DNA from: Nocardioidaceae bacterium SCSIO 66511
Lineage (GTDB): Bacteria > Actinomycetota > Actinomycetes > Propionibacteriales > Nocardioidaceae
Length of the DNA stretch: 64,000 nt
Assembly: GCA_023100825.1 (NCBI GenBank)
Contig: CP095846.1
Span: 1,488,001-1,552,000 of the forward strand
Reading direction: 5' to 3'
Positions 51,132 through 61,710 of the stretch are shown here, piece by piece (positions within the stretch are counted from its first letter, which is position 1; every line of letters begins with the position of its first letter). The notes under the pieces were generated by a model. The model searched no databases. It saw nothing but the letters and a program-made list of their open reading frames with translations, and was not told the DNA's origin. Position numbers and translations under genes: made by a program.

Positions 51132-52271
51132 GTGTCTTATGACGTCACGCTATTGGGTGCGACGGGTTTCGCCGGGAGGCTGACGGCGAAGTACCTCGCC
51201 GAACACCTGCCCGAGGGCGCGACCTGGGCGATCGCGGGGCGAAACACCGCAGCGCTCGAGGACCTCCAGGACCAGCTCGCCACGGCCGGCACCGCGCCGG
51301 AGGTCGTACGCGTCGACATCGATGACGCCGCAACGTTGCGCGCTGCCGCCGAGCAGACGACGGTGCTCGCTACCACGGTCGGCCCGTACATCGAGTACGG
51401 CGAGCCGGTCGTGGCCGCCTGTGCGCAGGCGGGCACGGCGTACTGCGATCTGACGGGAGAGCCGGAGTTCGTCGACCGGATGTGGCTGCGCTACGACGCG
51501 CTCGCGAGGCGCACCGGTGCGCGCATCGTGCATGCCTGTGGCTACGACTCCGTCCCGCACGACCTCGGGGTGTTCTACACGGTCTCGCAGCTTCCCGATG
51601 ACGTGCCGATCACCGTGCGCGGCTATGTCACCGCATCGGCCGGGTTCTCGGGCGGCACCTACCACTCGGCGATCCACGGCATCTCGCGCGTACGCCAGGC
51701 CGATGCTGTCGGTAAGCAGCGCCGCGAACGCGAAGCGCGCCCGGCAGACCGGCGCGTACGCGCGCTGCCGTCGCGACCCGAACGCGGCCCAGGCGGCCAC
51801 GGCTGGGCGCTGCCGATGCCCACGATCGACCCGGCGATGGTGCGTCGGTCCGCTCGCAACCTCGACCGGTACGGCCCGGACTTCCGGTACGGCCAGTACG
51901 CGCTGTTCAAGCGACTCGCGATGGCCGCGGGCACGACCGCCGGACTCGGCGGGGTGCTCGCCGCCGCGCAGCTTCCGCCGCTGCGTAACGCGTTGCTGCG
52001 ACTCAAGCAGCCCGGTGACGGCCCGAGCGAGCAGCAACGGGCTCGGTCGTGGTTCCGGATCCAGTTCGTTGCCGAGGCCGACGGCGAGACCATCGAGACG
52101 CAGGTCTCGGGCGGCGACCCGGGCTATGACGAGACCGCACGCATCCTCGGCGAGTCGGCGCTGTGTCTTGCCTTCGACGGTCTTCCCGACCGCGGCGGCC
52201 AGCTGACCACCGCGGTCGCGATGGGCGAGCACCTGCTGCAGCGTCTCGACTTCGCCGAAACCCTCGGCTGA
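51132..52271 (+). CDS. Saccharopine dehydrogenase-like (trans-acting enoyl reductase family) protein
   Basis: 379 residues from a GTG with GAGGAGACAG upstream. The N-terminal Rossmann fold begins YDVTLLGATGFAGRLTAKYL (GxTGFxGR, residues 5-17), followed by HACGYDSVPHDLG, a motif of the actinobacterial saccharopine-dehydrogenase/trans-acting enoyl reductase group. Mycobacterial relatives act with polyketide synthases in lipid synthesis, but others are uncharacterised, and no PKS is nearby. It follows clpX by 36 bp and could be co-transcribed. Confidence 0.82.
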   Translation: MSYDVTLLGATGFAGRLTAKYLAEHLPEGATWAIAGRNTAALEDLQDQLATAGTAPEVVRVDIDDAATLRAAAEQTTVLATTVGPYIEYGEPVVAACAQAGTAYCDLTGEPEFVDRMWLRYDALARRTGARIVHACGYDSVPHDLGVFYTVSQLPDDVPITVRGYVTASAGFSGGTYHSAIHGISRVRQADAVGKQRREREARPADRRVRALPSRPERGPGGHGWALPMPTIDPAMVRRSARNLDRYGPDFRYGQYALFKRLAMAAGTTAGLGGVLAAAQLPPLRNALLRLKQPGDGPSEQQRARSWFRIQFVAEADGETIETQVSGGDPGYDETARILGESALCLAFDGLPDRGGQLTTAVAMGEHLLQRLDFAETLG

Positions 52272-52929
52272 CGGAGCGATTGCCGCTCCTCGAAGCTTTC
52301 GGCGTCGCCGCTTCTCGCCACGCGACTACCTGCCTGCCGGATTCCGCTCGCTGTCGGCTTTCCGGCATCCTTCGACGACATCCCGCCGCTTCACCTCTCG
52401 CCGCTGTCGGCTCTCCCTGCTCCTTCGGCTGGGTGAAGGACGCGGCGACGCGGGAGACGCAGCTACGGGGCTGAGTTGGTTGCCGGCTTTCCCGAGTCGG
52501 TTGGCTTTTGCGGGGTCGGTCGGTGGTGGTTTACCAAGTAGACATGGTGAAGCACCACTTCCTCCGCGCTTTGCACGGCAACCTGTCACTGTGCACGGCG
52601 CGTACGCCATGCACAGTGACACGTTGCCATGCCCGTTGGTACGCACGCGGCCACCGAGACTGATGTGACGCCAAGGTCCAACCTTGCCCCGATCCCATAT
52701 CAAGGTGGCGGGAAAGCCGCCAAGCAACCGAATCGCAGTGGCGGGCCGTCGTACCGACAAGCGCGTCAGGTACGTACGTGGCGAGCCTAGGACTGCGTGG
52801 CACCCGACGCATGTATATTGCCGTGGGGCGCATCCGATGGACGGGGCACGTCAACCACGGATGCGACGGGGTAGTGACCGTTTCGCATGCCGGCAACCGT
52901 CCGGCCTGACGCCGAAGAGGGGCACCAAC
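52272..52929. other. Gene-free region upstream of the secreted subtilisin (about 650 bp)
   Basis: No supported gene. The first 200 bp are rich in CTCGCCGCT-type tracts without a start. A long stem-loop lies at 52577-52628. A TATATT near 52813 might be a -10 element for the subtilisin, but no -35 is evident. The open frame that extends the subtilisin upstream to 52684 is not supported by a signal-peptide position. Confidence 0.5.
52577..52628. repeat. Long stem-loop upstream of the subtilisin gene
   Basis: Arms 52577-52595 and 52610-52628 pair over 19 bp with one mismatch; the 14-base loop contains GGCG/CGCC-type pairing of its own. It lies about 300 bp downstream of the saccharopine-dehydrogenase-like gene and 300 bp before the subtilisin start. 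Confidence 0.7.
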
Positions 52930-55896
52930 GTGTCATTTGGCCGCGCCGGTTCTCGTACGACCCGACCCGCCATCGCCGTCGCTTCAGCGGCGGTTCTGAT
53001 CGCAGGTCTTGCGGCCTCAGCGCCGTTGACCGCATCCGCATCCGCCCCCGACTTCGAAGAGGTCCAGGGATTCCACGATGGCAAGTACGTCGTGATCATG
53101 GCGGGGGAGCCCGCAGCGGCGTACTCCGGCGGCAAAGACGCGTTCGCGCGCACCGCACCACGGGGCCAGCAGACGTACGACTCCTCGACCCGGGCCGCCG
53201 AGCGCTACACGGCGCACCTGCGCGATCGCCAGGAGGCCGCCGCGGAGTCCGTCGACGCCGAGACGTTCTACCACTACACGACCGCCCTCAACGGCTTCGC
53301 AGCAAAGCTGAGCGCCGACCAGGCCGCCGGTCTGTCGCATCGCTCGGACGTCCTCGCGGTCGTCGAGGACGAGATGCGCGAGCTCGACACCTGGCATACC
53401 CCCGAGATGCTGAACCTGACCGGGTCGGCGGGCGTATGGCGCCGGCTCGGCGGGCCGAGCCCGAAAGACGGAGCCGGTAAGGGCACCGTGATCGGCATCG
53501 TCGACAGCGGTGTCGACTCCGACAGCGCTTCGTTCGCCGCCACCGGCGGCAAGGTGCCGGCGAAGTGGAACGGCGTCTGCACCGAGAGCGAGGACGACGA
53601 TCCCGCCGCCGACTTCGAATGCAACGACAAGCTCATCGGGGGCCGCTTCTTCCACGAGGGCTACGGCGAGGTGTACGACGGCGAGTTCCTCTCCCCGGAA
53701 GACTTCGGCGGTCACGGCAGCCACACGGCTTCGACGTCTGCGGGCAACAGCGGCGTCGAGGCGAGCACCGGCGGCATCGACTTCGGCGAGATCTCGGGCA
53801 TGGCGCCCGCGGCGAAAGTCGCGTCGTACAAGGTGTGCTGGGAAGAGGAGGCCGCTGACGCGGGCGGCTGCTCGGGCAGCGACTCCGTGGCCGCGATCGA
53901 CTCCGCGGTCAAGGACGGCGTCGACGCCATCAACTACTCGATCTCGGGCGCATTGGACAACCCGATCGACCCGGTCGAGCTCGCCTTCATGTACGCCGCG
54001 GACGCCGGTGTCTTCGTCGCCACCTCTGCCGGTAACAGCGGTCCCGACATCTCGACCGTCGCGCATCCGAGCCCATGGGTCACGACCGTGGCGAATGCCA
54101 CGCACTACCTGTACGAGGGCACCCTCGAGCTCGACAACGGCAACAAGTACGTCGGAGCGTCGGTGAGCACCCAAGACGTACCCGAGGCTCCGCTGGTCAC
54201 CTCCGTTGCCGCCAAGGCGTCCGACGCGAGCGACGAGGACGCCGCGTTGTGCCTGCCCGACACGCTGGATCCCGCTGCCGTCGACGGCAACATCGTGATC
54301 TGCGACCGTGGCGACAACGCGCGCGTGGAGAAGAGCCAGGTCGTCGCCGATGCAGGCGGCGTCGGCGCGGTCATCACGAACGTGCCCGGTGGCGCCGACG
54401 ACACGGTCGCCGATATGCACAGCATCCCGACCGTTCACCTGCGGGCGGAGTTCCGCGACGACGTGTATTCCGACGCAGATCGTGACGGTGCCGCGGCAGC
54501 GATCCACGCTCGGACCAACAAGGGCACGACCACGACACCGCCGCCCGCGATCAACAGCGGGTCCAGCCGTGGTCCGTCGCTGGCGGCCGACGGCGACCTG
54601 CTCAAGCCCGATATCGCCGCGCCGGGCACAGACGTGCTCGCCGCCGTCGCGCCCGAACGCAACAACGACGAAGACTTCGCGCTCTACACCGGCACCTCGA
54701 TGTCGTCGCCGCACATTGCCGGCCTCGGGCTGCTGTTCAAGCAGAAGCATCCGGATTGGTCGCCGATGCAGATCAAGTCCGCGATGATGACGACCGCGCA
54801 GAACCTCAACGGCGACCACAGCCCGTTCAGCCAGGGCGCCGGGTTCGTGACGCCGCGTCGCTTCTTCGACCCGGGTCTGGTCTTCGACAGCGACTTCGAC
54901 GACTGGACCGCGTACCTCGCCGGCCAGGGCGTCACGTACGCCGATGGCACGCCGATCTCTGACACCAAACGAAAGGCGTCCAACACCAACACGCCGTCGA
55001 TCGCGGTCAACAACTTCGCCGGGCGAGAGTCGGTGACCCGAACCGTCACCAACGTCGACAACACCGCGTCGACGTACCGCGTGAGCACTCGTGGGCTGAA
55101 GGGCGTCAAGGTGACGGCATCGCCCGCGTCGTTCACGATCGCACCGGGTGCGACGCAGCGCGTACGCTTGACGTTCGAGCGTACGAAGGCCGCGATGCGT
55201 TCGTACGTCAGCGGCAACGTCGTGTTCGAAGACGGATCTCACCGGGTGCGCATCCCAGCCGTGGCGAAGCCAACGCCCCTGCAGGCGCCGGAGTCGGTCA
55301 AGGTCGCGAAGTCCAAGCAGATCAGCACTGTCGCCGGCGTACGCGCAACTCTGGCGCCGCGCGTACGCGGTCTGGCGCCCGCTCGCGACACCGCCGCCGA
55401 GGCGGAGAACACCGAGCGCGGTGACTTCGACCCGAACGACTCGCGCAACTACCTGCAGCGGGTGAAGGCCACGCAGAAGACGAAGGCACTTCGGCTCGAG
55501 CTGGTCGCGGATTACCCGGCCGACGACCTCGATCTGTACGTGTTCGACCCGGAGGGCAACTTCGTCGCGCAGTCAGCGACCGGCGGCTCGGAGGAGGCGG
55601 TGACGGTCGAAAAGCCCGTCGCCGGTAAGTACTACGTCTTCGTCCAAGCCTGGTCGACGCACGGCAACGAGGCGAAGACCTCCTTCAAGGTTCGTTCGTA
55701 CACCGTGGGCTCGAAGGCGAACGGCACGTTGTCGGTCAAACCCAAGAAGCAGAAGGTCGCCATCGCCAAGTCGAGCAACTGGCGGCTGAAGACGGCCAAG
55801 TTGAAGAAGGGCACTTCCTACTTCGGTCTGATCGACTGGCAGAAGGCGGGCGGCAAGAAGGTTCTCGCCAAGACGTACGTCTCCGCCAAACGCTGA
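52930..55896 (+). CDS. Secreted subtilisin-like serine protease (S8, with PA and pre-peptidase C-terminal domains)
   Basis: 988 residues from a GTG at 52930 with GAAGAGGGG upstream. A signal peptide (TRPAIAVASAAVLIAGLAAS ... TASASA) is followed by an I9 propeptide (about 45-150). The S8 catalytic domain has Asp192 (IVDSGVD), His264 (GHGSHTAS) and Ser590 (GTSMSSPH), with a PA domain inserted between His and Ser (about 400-500). A Fn3-like region and a C-terminal pre-peptidase domain (DDLDLYVFDPEGNFV) complete it. This architecture resembles cucumisin-like and actinobacterial extracellular proteases. The outer arm of a nested hairpin begins at its stop codon. Confidence 0.92.
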   Translation: MSFGRAGSRTTRPAIAVASAAVLIAGLAASAPLTASASAPDFEEVQGFHDGKYVVIMAGEPAAAYSGGKDAFARTAPRGQQTYDSSTRAAERYTAHLRDRQEAAAESVDAETFYHYTTALNGFAAKLSADQAAGLSHRSDVLAVVEDEMRELDTWHTPEMLNLTGSAGVWRRLGGPSPKDGAGKGTVIGIVDSGVDSDSASFAATGGKVPAKWNGVCTESEDDDPAADFECNDKLIGGRFFHEGYGEVYDGEFLSPEDFGGHGSHTASTSAGNSGVEASTGGIDFGEISGMAPAAKVASYKVCWEEEAADAGGCSGSDSVAAIDSAVKDGVDAINYSISGALDNPIDPVELAFMYAADAGVFVATSAGNSGPDISTVAHPSPWVTTVANATHYLYEGTLELDNGNKYVGASVSTQDVPEAPLVTSVAAKASDASDEDAALCLPDTLDPAAVDGNIVICDRGDNARVEKSQVVADAGGVGAVITNVPGGADDTVADMHSIPTVHLRAEFRDDVYSDADRDGAAAAIHARTNKGTTTTPPPAINSGSSRGPSLAADGDLLKPDIAAPGTDVLAAVAPERNNDEDFALYTGTSMSSPHIAGLGLLFKQKHPDWSPMQIKSAMMTTAQNLNGDHSPFSQGAGFVTPRRFFDPGLVFDSDFDDWTAYLAGQGVTYADGTPISDTKRKASNTNTPSIAVNNFAGRESVTRTVTNVDNTASTYRVSTRGLKGVKVTASPASFTIAPGATQRVRLTFERTKAAMRSYVSGNVVFEDGSHRVRIPAVAKPTPLQAPESVKVAKSKQISTVAGVRATLAPRVRGLAPARDTAAEAENTERGDFDPNDSRNYLQRVKATQKTKALRLELVADYPADDLDLYVFDPEGNFVAQSATGGSEEAVTVEKPVAGKYYVFVQAWSTHGNEAKTSFKVRSYTVGSKANGTLSVKPKKQKVAIAKSSNWRLKTAKLKKGTSYFGLIDWQKAGGKKVLAKTYVSAKR

Positions 55897-55999
55897 CACG
55901 CGAGAAGTCCTCCACTGACCCGTGAGTTCTGCACGTCGGAACTCACGGGTCAGCGCGACAGTTCTCGCGTGTCAGCGAGGGACTTCTCGCGTGTCAGCG
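55891..55999. terminator. Nested triple-arm stem-loop filling the gap between convergent genes
   Basis: The 19-bp arm 55891-55909 pairs perfectly with 55981-55999, and its first 16 bases pair perfectly with a second right arm at 55962-55977. Inside lies a perfect 15-bp stem (55915-55929 with 55939-55953, 9-base loop). The structure runs from the subtilisin stop codon to the base before the valS stop, so it probably ends transcription from both sides. Confidence 0.75.
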
Positions 56000-58570
56000 T
56001 TACTCGGCGAGGGTGGCTTCGACGGTCAGCGTCTCGGCTGAGTCGTCCTCTTCGGTGCTGAGCGTTCCGGTGACCCGGCCGGCCGAGCGGACGTCGTCGA
56101 GCGTGCGGCTGAGCAGCTCGAGGCGCTCCTTCGAGCCGCGTACGACCACCGCGGTGACCTCGGTCTTCATGCCGACCTTCGCACTCGACTTGGCACCGCG
56201 TAGGCCCGCCAGCACCTCGCCGGCGGCGGCCAGCGCGTCGGGATTGTGCGGCACGACTGCGATGTCGTCCTCGGGGTGCGGCCAACGGGCGCGGTGGATC
56301 GAGCCCTCCTGCCACCAGGCCCACACCTCTTCGGTGACGTACGGGAGGAATGGCGCGAGCAGACGCAGCTGCACCGACAGCGCGATCGCCAACGCCGCCT
56401 TGGCCGAGGCGGTCTCCGCCTCGTCGCCGCGGCCGTACGCGCGCTCCTTGACCAGCTCGAGGTAGTCGTCGCAGAAGGTCCAGAAGAACTTCTCCGCCGC
56501 CTCGAGCGCCGAGGTGTAGTCGTACGTCTCGAACGCCTCCGTCGCCTCCTCGACGACCTGTCGGAGCCGTCGCAGCATCGCCAGGTCGATCGGCTGGACC
56601 ACCCGGCGCGGATCGGCGTCGTCGACGGTCGCGCCGATGCCGAACTTGTCGGTGGCGAGTACGAATCGGCTCGCGTTCAGGACCTTCATCGCCAGCCGTC
56701 GGCCGACCTTCATCTGCCGCTCGTCGAACGGTGAGTCGGCACCCGGCCGCGCCATCGCGGCACGCCAGCGCACGGCGTCGGCACCGAACTTCTCGAGGAT
56801 CTCGGTGGGTACGACGACGTTGCCCTTGGACTTGCTCATCTTCTTGCGGTCGGGATCGACGACGAACCCGGAGATGGCGGCGTACGCCCACGGCGCCGTG
56901 TCGTGCTCGAGGTGGGAGCGGACGACCGTCGAGAACAGCCAGGTACGGATGATGTCGTGCGCCTGTGGGCGAAGATCCATCGGGTACGTACGCGCGAACA
57001 GGTCTTCGTCGTGCACCCAGCCGCATGCGATCTGCGGTGTCAGCGAGGACGTCGCCCAGGTGTCGAAGATGTCGGGGTCGGCGACGAAGCCGTTCGGCTC
57101 GCCGCGTTGTGACTCGTCGAAGCCGTTCGGGGCCTGCGATGCGGGGTCGACCGGGAGCTCGGACTCCGCGGGCACGATCGGGTTGTCGTAGTCGATCTCG
57201 CCGGAGCTATCGAGCCGGTACCAGACCGGGATCGCGACACCGTAGAACCGCTGCCGGGAGACGAGCCAGTCGCTGTTCAGCCCGTCGATCCAGTTCGTGT
57301 AGCGGTGCTTCATGTACTCGGGCACCCAGCCGATGTCCGAGCCCCGCGCCACGAGCTGGCCACGCAGCTCGGGGTCGCGACCGCCGTTGCGGATGTACCA
57401 CTGGCGGGTCGAGACGATCTCGAGCGGCTTCTCGCCACGCTCGTAGAAGTTCGCCATCCGCTCGGTGGCCTTCGGCTCGCCGTCGAGGTCACCGCTCTCC
57501 CGCAGCGCCGCGACCATCGCCTCGCGCGCCGAGAAGACGGTTTTACCGGCGAGCTCGGCGTACCGCTTGCGGCCCTCCTCGGTCTCGATCCAGTCCGGGG
57601 AGTCTCGCAGCAGGCGGCCGTCGCGGCCGATGATCGTACGGTTCGGGAGGTCGAGCTCGCGCCACCATTGGACGTCGGTGAGATCACCGAACGTGCAGCA
57701 CATGGCGATGCCTGCTCCCTTGTCCATCTCGGCCGCCGGATGCGCCACCACCGGCACCTCGACGTCGAAGATCGGCGAGCGGACGGTGGTACCGAACAGG
57801 TCTCGGTAACGGTCGTCCTCGGGGTGTGCGATCAGTGCGACGCAGGCCGCGACGAGCTCGGGGCGCGTCGTCTCCACGTACACGGGTCCGTCTGCGCCGT
57901 GGTACGCGATGCGATGGAACGCGCCCGGGTACTGACGAGCCTCGACCTCGGCCTGTGCAACGGCCGTCTGGAAGGTGACGTCCCAGAGCGTCGGTGCGTC
58001 CTGCTGGTACGCCTCGCCCCGGTCGAGGTTGCGCAAGAACGCACGCTGTGAGGTCGCGCGTGCCGTGTCGCCGATGGTCGTGTACGTCTGCGACCAGTCG
58101 ACGGACAGGCCGAGCGTGCGCCAGAGGTCCTCGAAGATCTTCTCGTCCTCGATCACCAGACGGTTGCACAGCTCGATGAAGTTGCGTCGGCTGATCGGCA
58201 CCTGACGCTTCGGGTCGGGCTTCTCCGGCGGCGTGAAGTCGGCGTCGTACGGTAGCGAGGGGTCGCAGCGCACGCCGAAGTAGTTCTGCACGCGACGCTC
58301 GGTGGGCAGGCCGTTGTCGTCCCAGCCCATCGGGTAGAACACCTCTCGACCGCGCATCCGCTGGAAGCGGGCGATCGTGTCGGTGTGGGTGTAGGAGAAC
58401 ACGTGCCCGACATGCAGCGATCCCGATACCGTCGGCGGCGGGGTGTCGATCGAGTAGATCTCGGCACGCTGTTTGCTGCGATCGAACGCATACGTGCCCT
58501 GCTCGGCCCAGGTCTTGGACCACTTGGTCTCGAGACCTTCGAGCGCGGGCTTGTCGGGAACATACGTCAT
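56000..58570 (-). CDS. valS: Valyl-tRNA synthetase
   Basis: 856 residues. The class I motifs are HVGH (in [16 protein letters not shown], about residue 50) and KMSKSKGNV (about 580). The CP1 editing domain lies between ([39 protein letters not shown]), and an anticodon-binding helical domain follows. It charges tRNA-Val and edits Thr. The ATG at 58570 is the family start; upstream codons overlap the LAL regulator. A -10 lies 8 nt before the start. In other actinobacteria valS is co-directional with folC; here it is inverted. Confidence 0.95.
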   Translation of the reverse strand: MTYVPDKPALEGLETKWSKTWAEQGTYAFDRSKQRAEIYSIDTPPPTVSGSLHVGHVFSYTHTDTIARFQRMRGREVFYPMGWDDNGLPTERRVQNYFGVRCDPSLPYDADFTPPEKPDPKRQVPISRRNFIELCNRLVIEDEKIFEDLWRTLGLSVDWSQTYTTIGDTARATSQRAFLRNLDRGEAYQQDAPTLWDVTFQTAVAQAEVEARQYPGAFHRIAYHGADGPVYVETTRPELVAACVALIAHPEDDRYRDLFGTTVRSPIFDVEVPVVAHPAAEMDKGAGIAMCCTFGDLTDVQWWRELDLPNRTIIGRDGRLLRDSPDWIETEEGRKRYAELAGKTVFSAREAMVAALRESGDLDGEPKATERMANFYERGEKPLEIVSTRQWYIRNGGRDPELRGQLVARGSDIGWVPEYMKHRYTNWIDGLNSDWLVSRQRFYGVAIPVWYRLDSSGEIDYDNPIVPAESELPVDPASQAPNGFDESQRGEPNGFVADPDIFDTWATSSLTPQIACGWVHDEDLFARTYPMDLRPQAHDIIRTWLFSTVVRSHLEHDTAPWAYAAISGFVVDPDRKKMSKSKGNVVVPTEILEKFGADAVRWRAAMARPGADSPFDERQMKVGRRLAMKVLNASRFVLATDKFGIGATVDDADPRRVVQPIDLAMLRRLRQVVEEATEAFETYDYTSALEAAEKFFWTFCDDYLELVKERAYGRGDEAETASAKAALAIALSVQLRLLAPFLPYVTEEVWAWWQEGSIHRARWPHPEDDIAVVPHNPDALAAAGEVLAGLRGAKSSAKVGMKTEVTAVVVRGSKERLELLSRTLDDVRSAGRVTGTLSTEEDDSAETLTVEATLAE

Positions 58571-58578
58571 AGCCCACC

Positions 58579-58584
58579 ATCCTA
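58579..58584 (-). promoter_or_regulatory. -10 element of a near-leaderless promoter (valS)
   Basis: Minus-strand TAGGAT lies 8 nt before the ATG at 58570. Confidence 0.4.
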
Positions 58585-58720
58585 TGGTTTGGCGCATCGC
58601 GCGCGCAGTCCGGTTCTTCGTACGCCGCGGACCCGGCACGAAGACCGCCTGGCAGCTGCGAGTGTTCGCCCGCGGCGATAAGAGAGTGTCATTGTCGGCG
58701 GAACCCGCAATGATGGGGGC

Positions 58721-61651
58721 GTGACCGATACTTCCGTGGGGGTACGCCCGCTCGTCGGCCGAGATGCCGAGCTCGCCCGGCTCACGGCACTCACCGGCAT
58801 CTCCGGCGACGAAGCGAGCGGTGGGTCGGTGCTGCTGTCCGGCGATGCAGGTGTCGGCAAGAGCCGTCTGCTCGGCGAGCTGGTCCGACTCGCCGGCGCC
58901 GCCGATCGGCGAGTCCTCCTCGGCCACTGCCTCGACTTCGGCGACAGCGCGCTTCCGTACCTCCCGTTCACCGAGGTCTTCGGCGCGCTCGCCGCATCCG
59001 AGCCCGATGTCGCCGCCGAGCTGGCCGATGCTCTCCCGGCGGTTCGCCGGCTGCTGCCGCATCAGCGGGTGATGTCCGGCGAACAGGAGGACGTCGCGCG
59101 GCTCGATCGCAGCGAGCTGTTCGAGGCGGTGTATCGCAGCCTCGACCGGCTTGCAGCGCAGCGACCGCTGCTCCTGGTGCTCGAAGACGTGCACTGGGCA
59201 GACTCGTCGACGCGTGAGCTGTTGACGTACCTGTTCACACGCCGGTTCAGCGCACCTGTTGCGATCGTGGCGTCGTACCGCAGTGACGACCTGCACCGTC
59301 GCCATCCGTTACGCAAGCTGGTGGCCGAGTGGTCGCGGCTCGCGGGCGTCACCCGGGTCAATCTCTCGGGCCTCGACGATGCCGACGTACGTTCGCTCAT
59401 CGCCACGTTGCACCCGGCACCGATGACCGAGGCCGACGCCAACGCGATCATCTCCCGGGCCGAGGGCAACGCGTTCTTCACCGAAGAGCTCGTCGGCGCC
59501 GCCGAGCTCGGTCGCGGCAGATTGCCCGACGATCTCGCGGATCTGATGTTGATCCGCCTCGATCGGCTCGACGACGATGCGCGCTTCGCCGTACGCGCCG
59601 CCGCGGCTGCGGGCCGCCGCGTCACCTACGCGCTGCTCTCGCGGGTCGTGTATCTCGATGTCGCACAGCTCGACCTCGCGCTCCGCCAGGCCGTCGAGCA
59701 GAACATCCTCGTGCAGGCCGGCGACGGTTATGCGTTCCGGCACGCACTTCTCGGCGAGGCCGTCTACGAAGACCTGCTCCCCGGCGAGCGCGTACGCATG
59801 CACGCGGGGTACGCCGAGGCGTTGCGCAGCCGTGAGGTGGGCGGCACGGCGGCCGACCTCGCCCGCCACGCACTTGCGGCGCACGATCTAGACACGGCGC
59901 TGAGCGCGAGCATCGAGGCGGGCGATGACGCGATGTCGGTCGGCGGGCCGGAGGAGGCGGCGCGGCACTACGAGGCGGCACTCGAGCTGCTCGCCCAGGT
60001 CGACGAGGCGGCCTCGGGCGTCGATCCCGTCGACCTGACCGTCAAGGCCGGCGACGCCGTCACGGCGGCGGGCAGTCCGCACCGCGCCGTCGGGGTCGTC
60101 CGGGAGCAGCTGCTCCAGCGTGACGAGTCACTTGCCGACACCGAGCGCGTACGCCTGCTCGTCGCGCTCGTCCGGGCGGCGTTCGTCAGCGAGTCCGACG
60201 TCGACGCCTTGCCCCTGACGACGGAGGCATTGTCCCTGGTGTCGGCGGAACCCACACCGACCCGTGCGGAGGTGCTGAGCGTGCACGCGCTCGCCAACAC
60301 CGAACGCCAGCGAGACGACGAGGCGGTCCGGTGGGCCGAAGAGGCGATCCAGCTGGGCAACGACCTCGGGTTGCCCCAGATCGTGGCCGAGGCGCGTACG
60401 ACGATCGGGCGGCTCGACGCCCGCACCGGTGACCCCGAGAGCTCCAAACGCACGCTGCGCAGCGTCATCGAGCATGCCCGTGAGACCGACGACCTGGCCG
60501 GCGAGATGAAGGGCCTGCATCAGCTGGGCGCCGTCCAGCACGAGGCCGGCGAGTTCGACGACGCGATCGCCAGTTATCTCGCCGCGTACGAGAAGGCGCG
60601 TCAGGCCGGACGCCCCTGGGCACCATACGGGTTCGACGGCCGGGTGTTGGCGGCGCTCACGGCGTACTTCGCAGGTGACTGGGACGGTGTCGCCGAGCTG
60701 ACCGATGTCAGCGGCGAGTCACCGCCGCCGATCGCCGAGGCCAACCTCGCCGCGCTCGACATGCTTGTTGCGGCGGGCCGCGGCCAGGCCAAGGCGATCC
60801 AGCTGTCCCCGATGCTGCGACCATGGTGGGTCCGCGACGGGATGGTTGCCGTCCAAGGCGGCGGTGCCGAGATCGATCTGCAGGGCGACAGCGGTGAGAT
60901 CGATGCGATGCTGCAGACCTACGACGACATCGTCGCGGCGGTCGAGAGGCTGCAGTGGGCTTGGTTCCCGGCCAGGATCCGCCTCGGCGCGCTGGTCCTC
61001 GGGCAGCTCGCGAACCACGCTGCGCAGTCGTCCGAGTCCGAGCGCCGATCGCTCGTCGAGCGCGCCGACGGGTTCGTTGCCGCTGCCGACGGGGTGGTGC
61101 GGGAGTCGGAGCAGAGACGTCGGCCGATGGGTCCGGAGGGCATCGCGTGGCACCGGCGAATCAACGCTGAGGCACTGCGTCTGCGTTGGCGGCTCGGCGT
61201 CGACGCCCCCGACGAGGCCGAGCTCGTATCGGCCTGGGAGGACACCGTCGCCGCGTTCGAGCGGCTCGGCCACGCGTTCGAGCTCGCCCGTTCGCGCACG
61301 CGGTTCGCATCGGTGCTCAACGCCTTCGGCAGACGTTCGGACGCCCGAGAGCACGCCGACCGAGCGCGCGCGGTCGCGACGGAGCTCCGCGCGAAGCCGC
61401 TGCTCGAAGAGCTCGGCACCGCCGGTCCCGCTCCGAGGCGCACCGCGGCGACCGACGCTTCGCTGACCCCGCGTGAGGAGGAGATTCTCGCGCTCGTGGC
61501 CCTCGGCCGGAGCAACGGCGAGATCGGGCGCCAGCTCTACATCAGCGCGAAGACAGTCAGCGTGCACGTCTCCAACATCCTCGCGAAGCTCGGTGCGGGC
61601 AGCCGTACCGAAGCGGCAGCGCTCGCGCGGAGCAAGGGCCTACTGAGCTGA
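58721..61651 (+). CDS. LAL-type LuxR-family regulator with AAA/NB-ARC-like ATPase domain
   Basis: 976 residues. The N-terminal ATPase domain has Walker A GDAGVGKS (residues 41-48) and [12 protein letters not shown] as Walker B (near 150). The middle 500 residues are TPR-like helices. The C-terminus is a Lux[24 protein letters not shown] followed by [16 protein letters not shown] (about residues 910-970). LAL regulators activate catabolic or secondary-metabolite genes in response to small molecules with ATP hydrolysis. No biosynthetic cluster is adjacent. GTG start at 58721, divergent from valS. Confidence 0.9.
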   Translation: MTDTSVGVRPLVGRDAELARLTALTGISGDEASGGSVLLSGDAGVGKSRLLGELVRLAGAADRRVLLGHCLDFGDSALPYLPFTEVFGALAASEPDVAAELADALPAVRRLLPHQRVMSGEQEDVARLDRSELFEAVYRSLDRLAAQRPLLLVLEDVHWADSSTRELLTYLFTRRFSAPVAIVASYRSDDLHRRHPLRKLVAEWSRLAGVTRVNLSGLDDADVRSLIATLHPAPMTEADANAIISRAEGNAFFTEELVGAAELGRGRLPDDLADLMLIRLDRLDDDARFAVRAAAAAGRRVTYALLSRVVYLDVAQLDLALRQAVEQNILVQAGDGYAFRHALLGEAVYEDLLPGERVRMHAGYAEALRSREVGGTAADLARHALAAHDLDTALSASIEAGDDAMSVGGPEEAARHYEAALELLAQVDEAASGVDPVDLTVKAGDAVTAAGSPHRAVGVVREQLLQRDESLADTERVRLLVALVRAAFVSESDVDALPLTTEALSLVSAEPTPTRAEVLSVHALANTERQRDDEAVRWAEEAIQLGNDLGLPQIVAEARTTIGRLDARTGDPESSKRTLRSVIEHARETDDLAGEMKGLHQLGAVQHEAGEFDDAIASYLAAYEKARQAGRPWAPYGFDGRVLAALTAYFAGDWDGVAELTDVSGESPPPIAEANLAALDMLVAAGRGQAKAIQLSPMLRPWWVRDGMVAVQGGGAEIDLQGDSGEIDAMLQTYDDIVAAVERLQWAWFPARIRLGALVLGQLANHAAQSSESERRSLVERADGFVAAADGVVRESEQRRRPMGPEGIAWHRRINAEALRLRWRLGVDAPDEAELVSAWEDTVAAFERLGHAFELARSRTRFASVLNAFGRRSDAREHADRARAVATELRAKPLLEELGTAGPAPRRTAATDASLTPREEEILALVALGRSNGEIGRQLYISAKTVSVHVSNILAKLGAGSRTEAAALARSKGLLS

Positions 61652-61697
61652 CGTCGGGCCAGCGGGCACATGCGGCGGACGGCCGCGCGGCGCCTGC

Positions 61698-61703
61698 GAT
61701 ACT
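61698..61703 (+). promoter_or_regulatory. -10 element of a leaderless promoter (folC)
   Basis: GATACT lies 7 nt before the ATG at 61711. Confidence 0.35.
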
Positions 61704-61710
61704 TACCGCG

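Noticed and set aside
53017-55242. Long antisense open frame inside the subtilisin gene
   Set aside because: An artefact of high-GC codon usage; no start signals or recognisable domains, and the opposing frame has intact catalytic motifs.
58571-58720. T-box leader for valS
   Set aside because: The gap is only 150 bp and a -10 element lies 8 nt before the start codon, leaving no room for a T-box.
58571-59305. N-terminal extension of valS
   Set aside because: It runs antisense through the LAL regulator gene; ValRS homologues start at the ATG at 58570.
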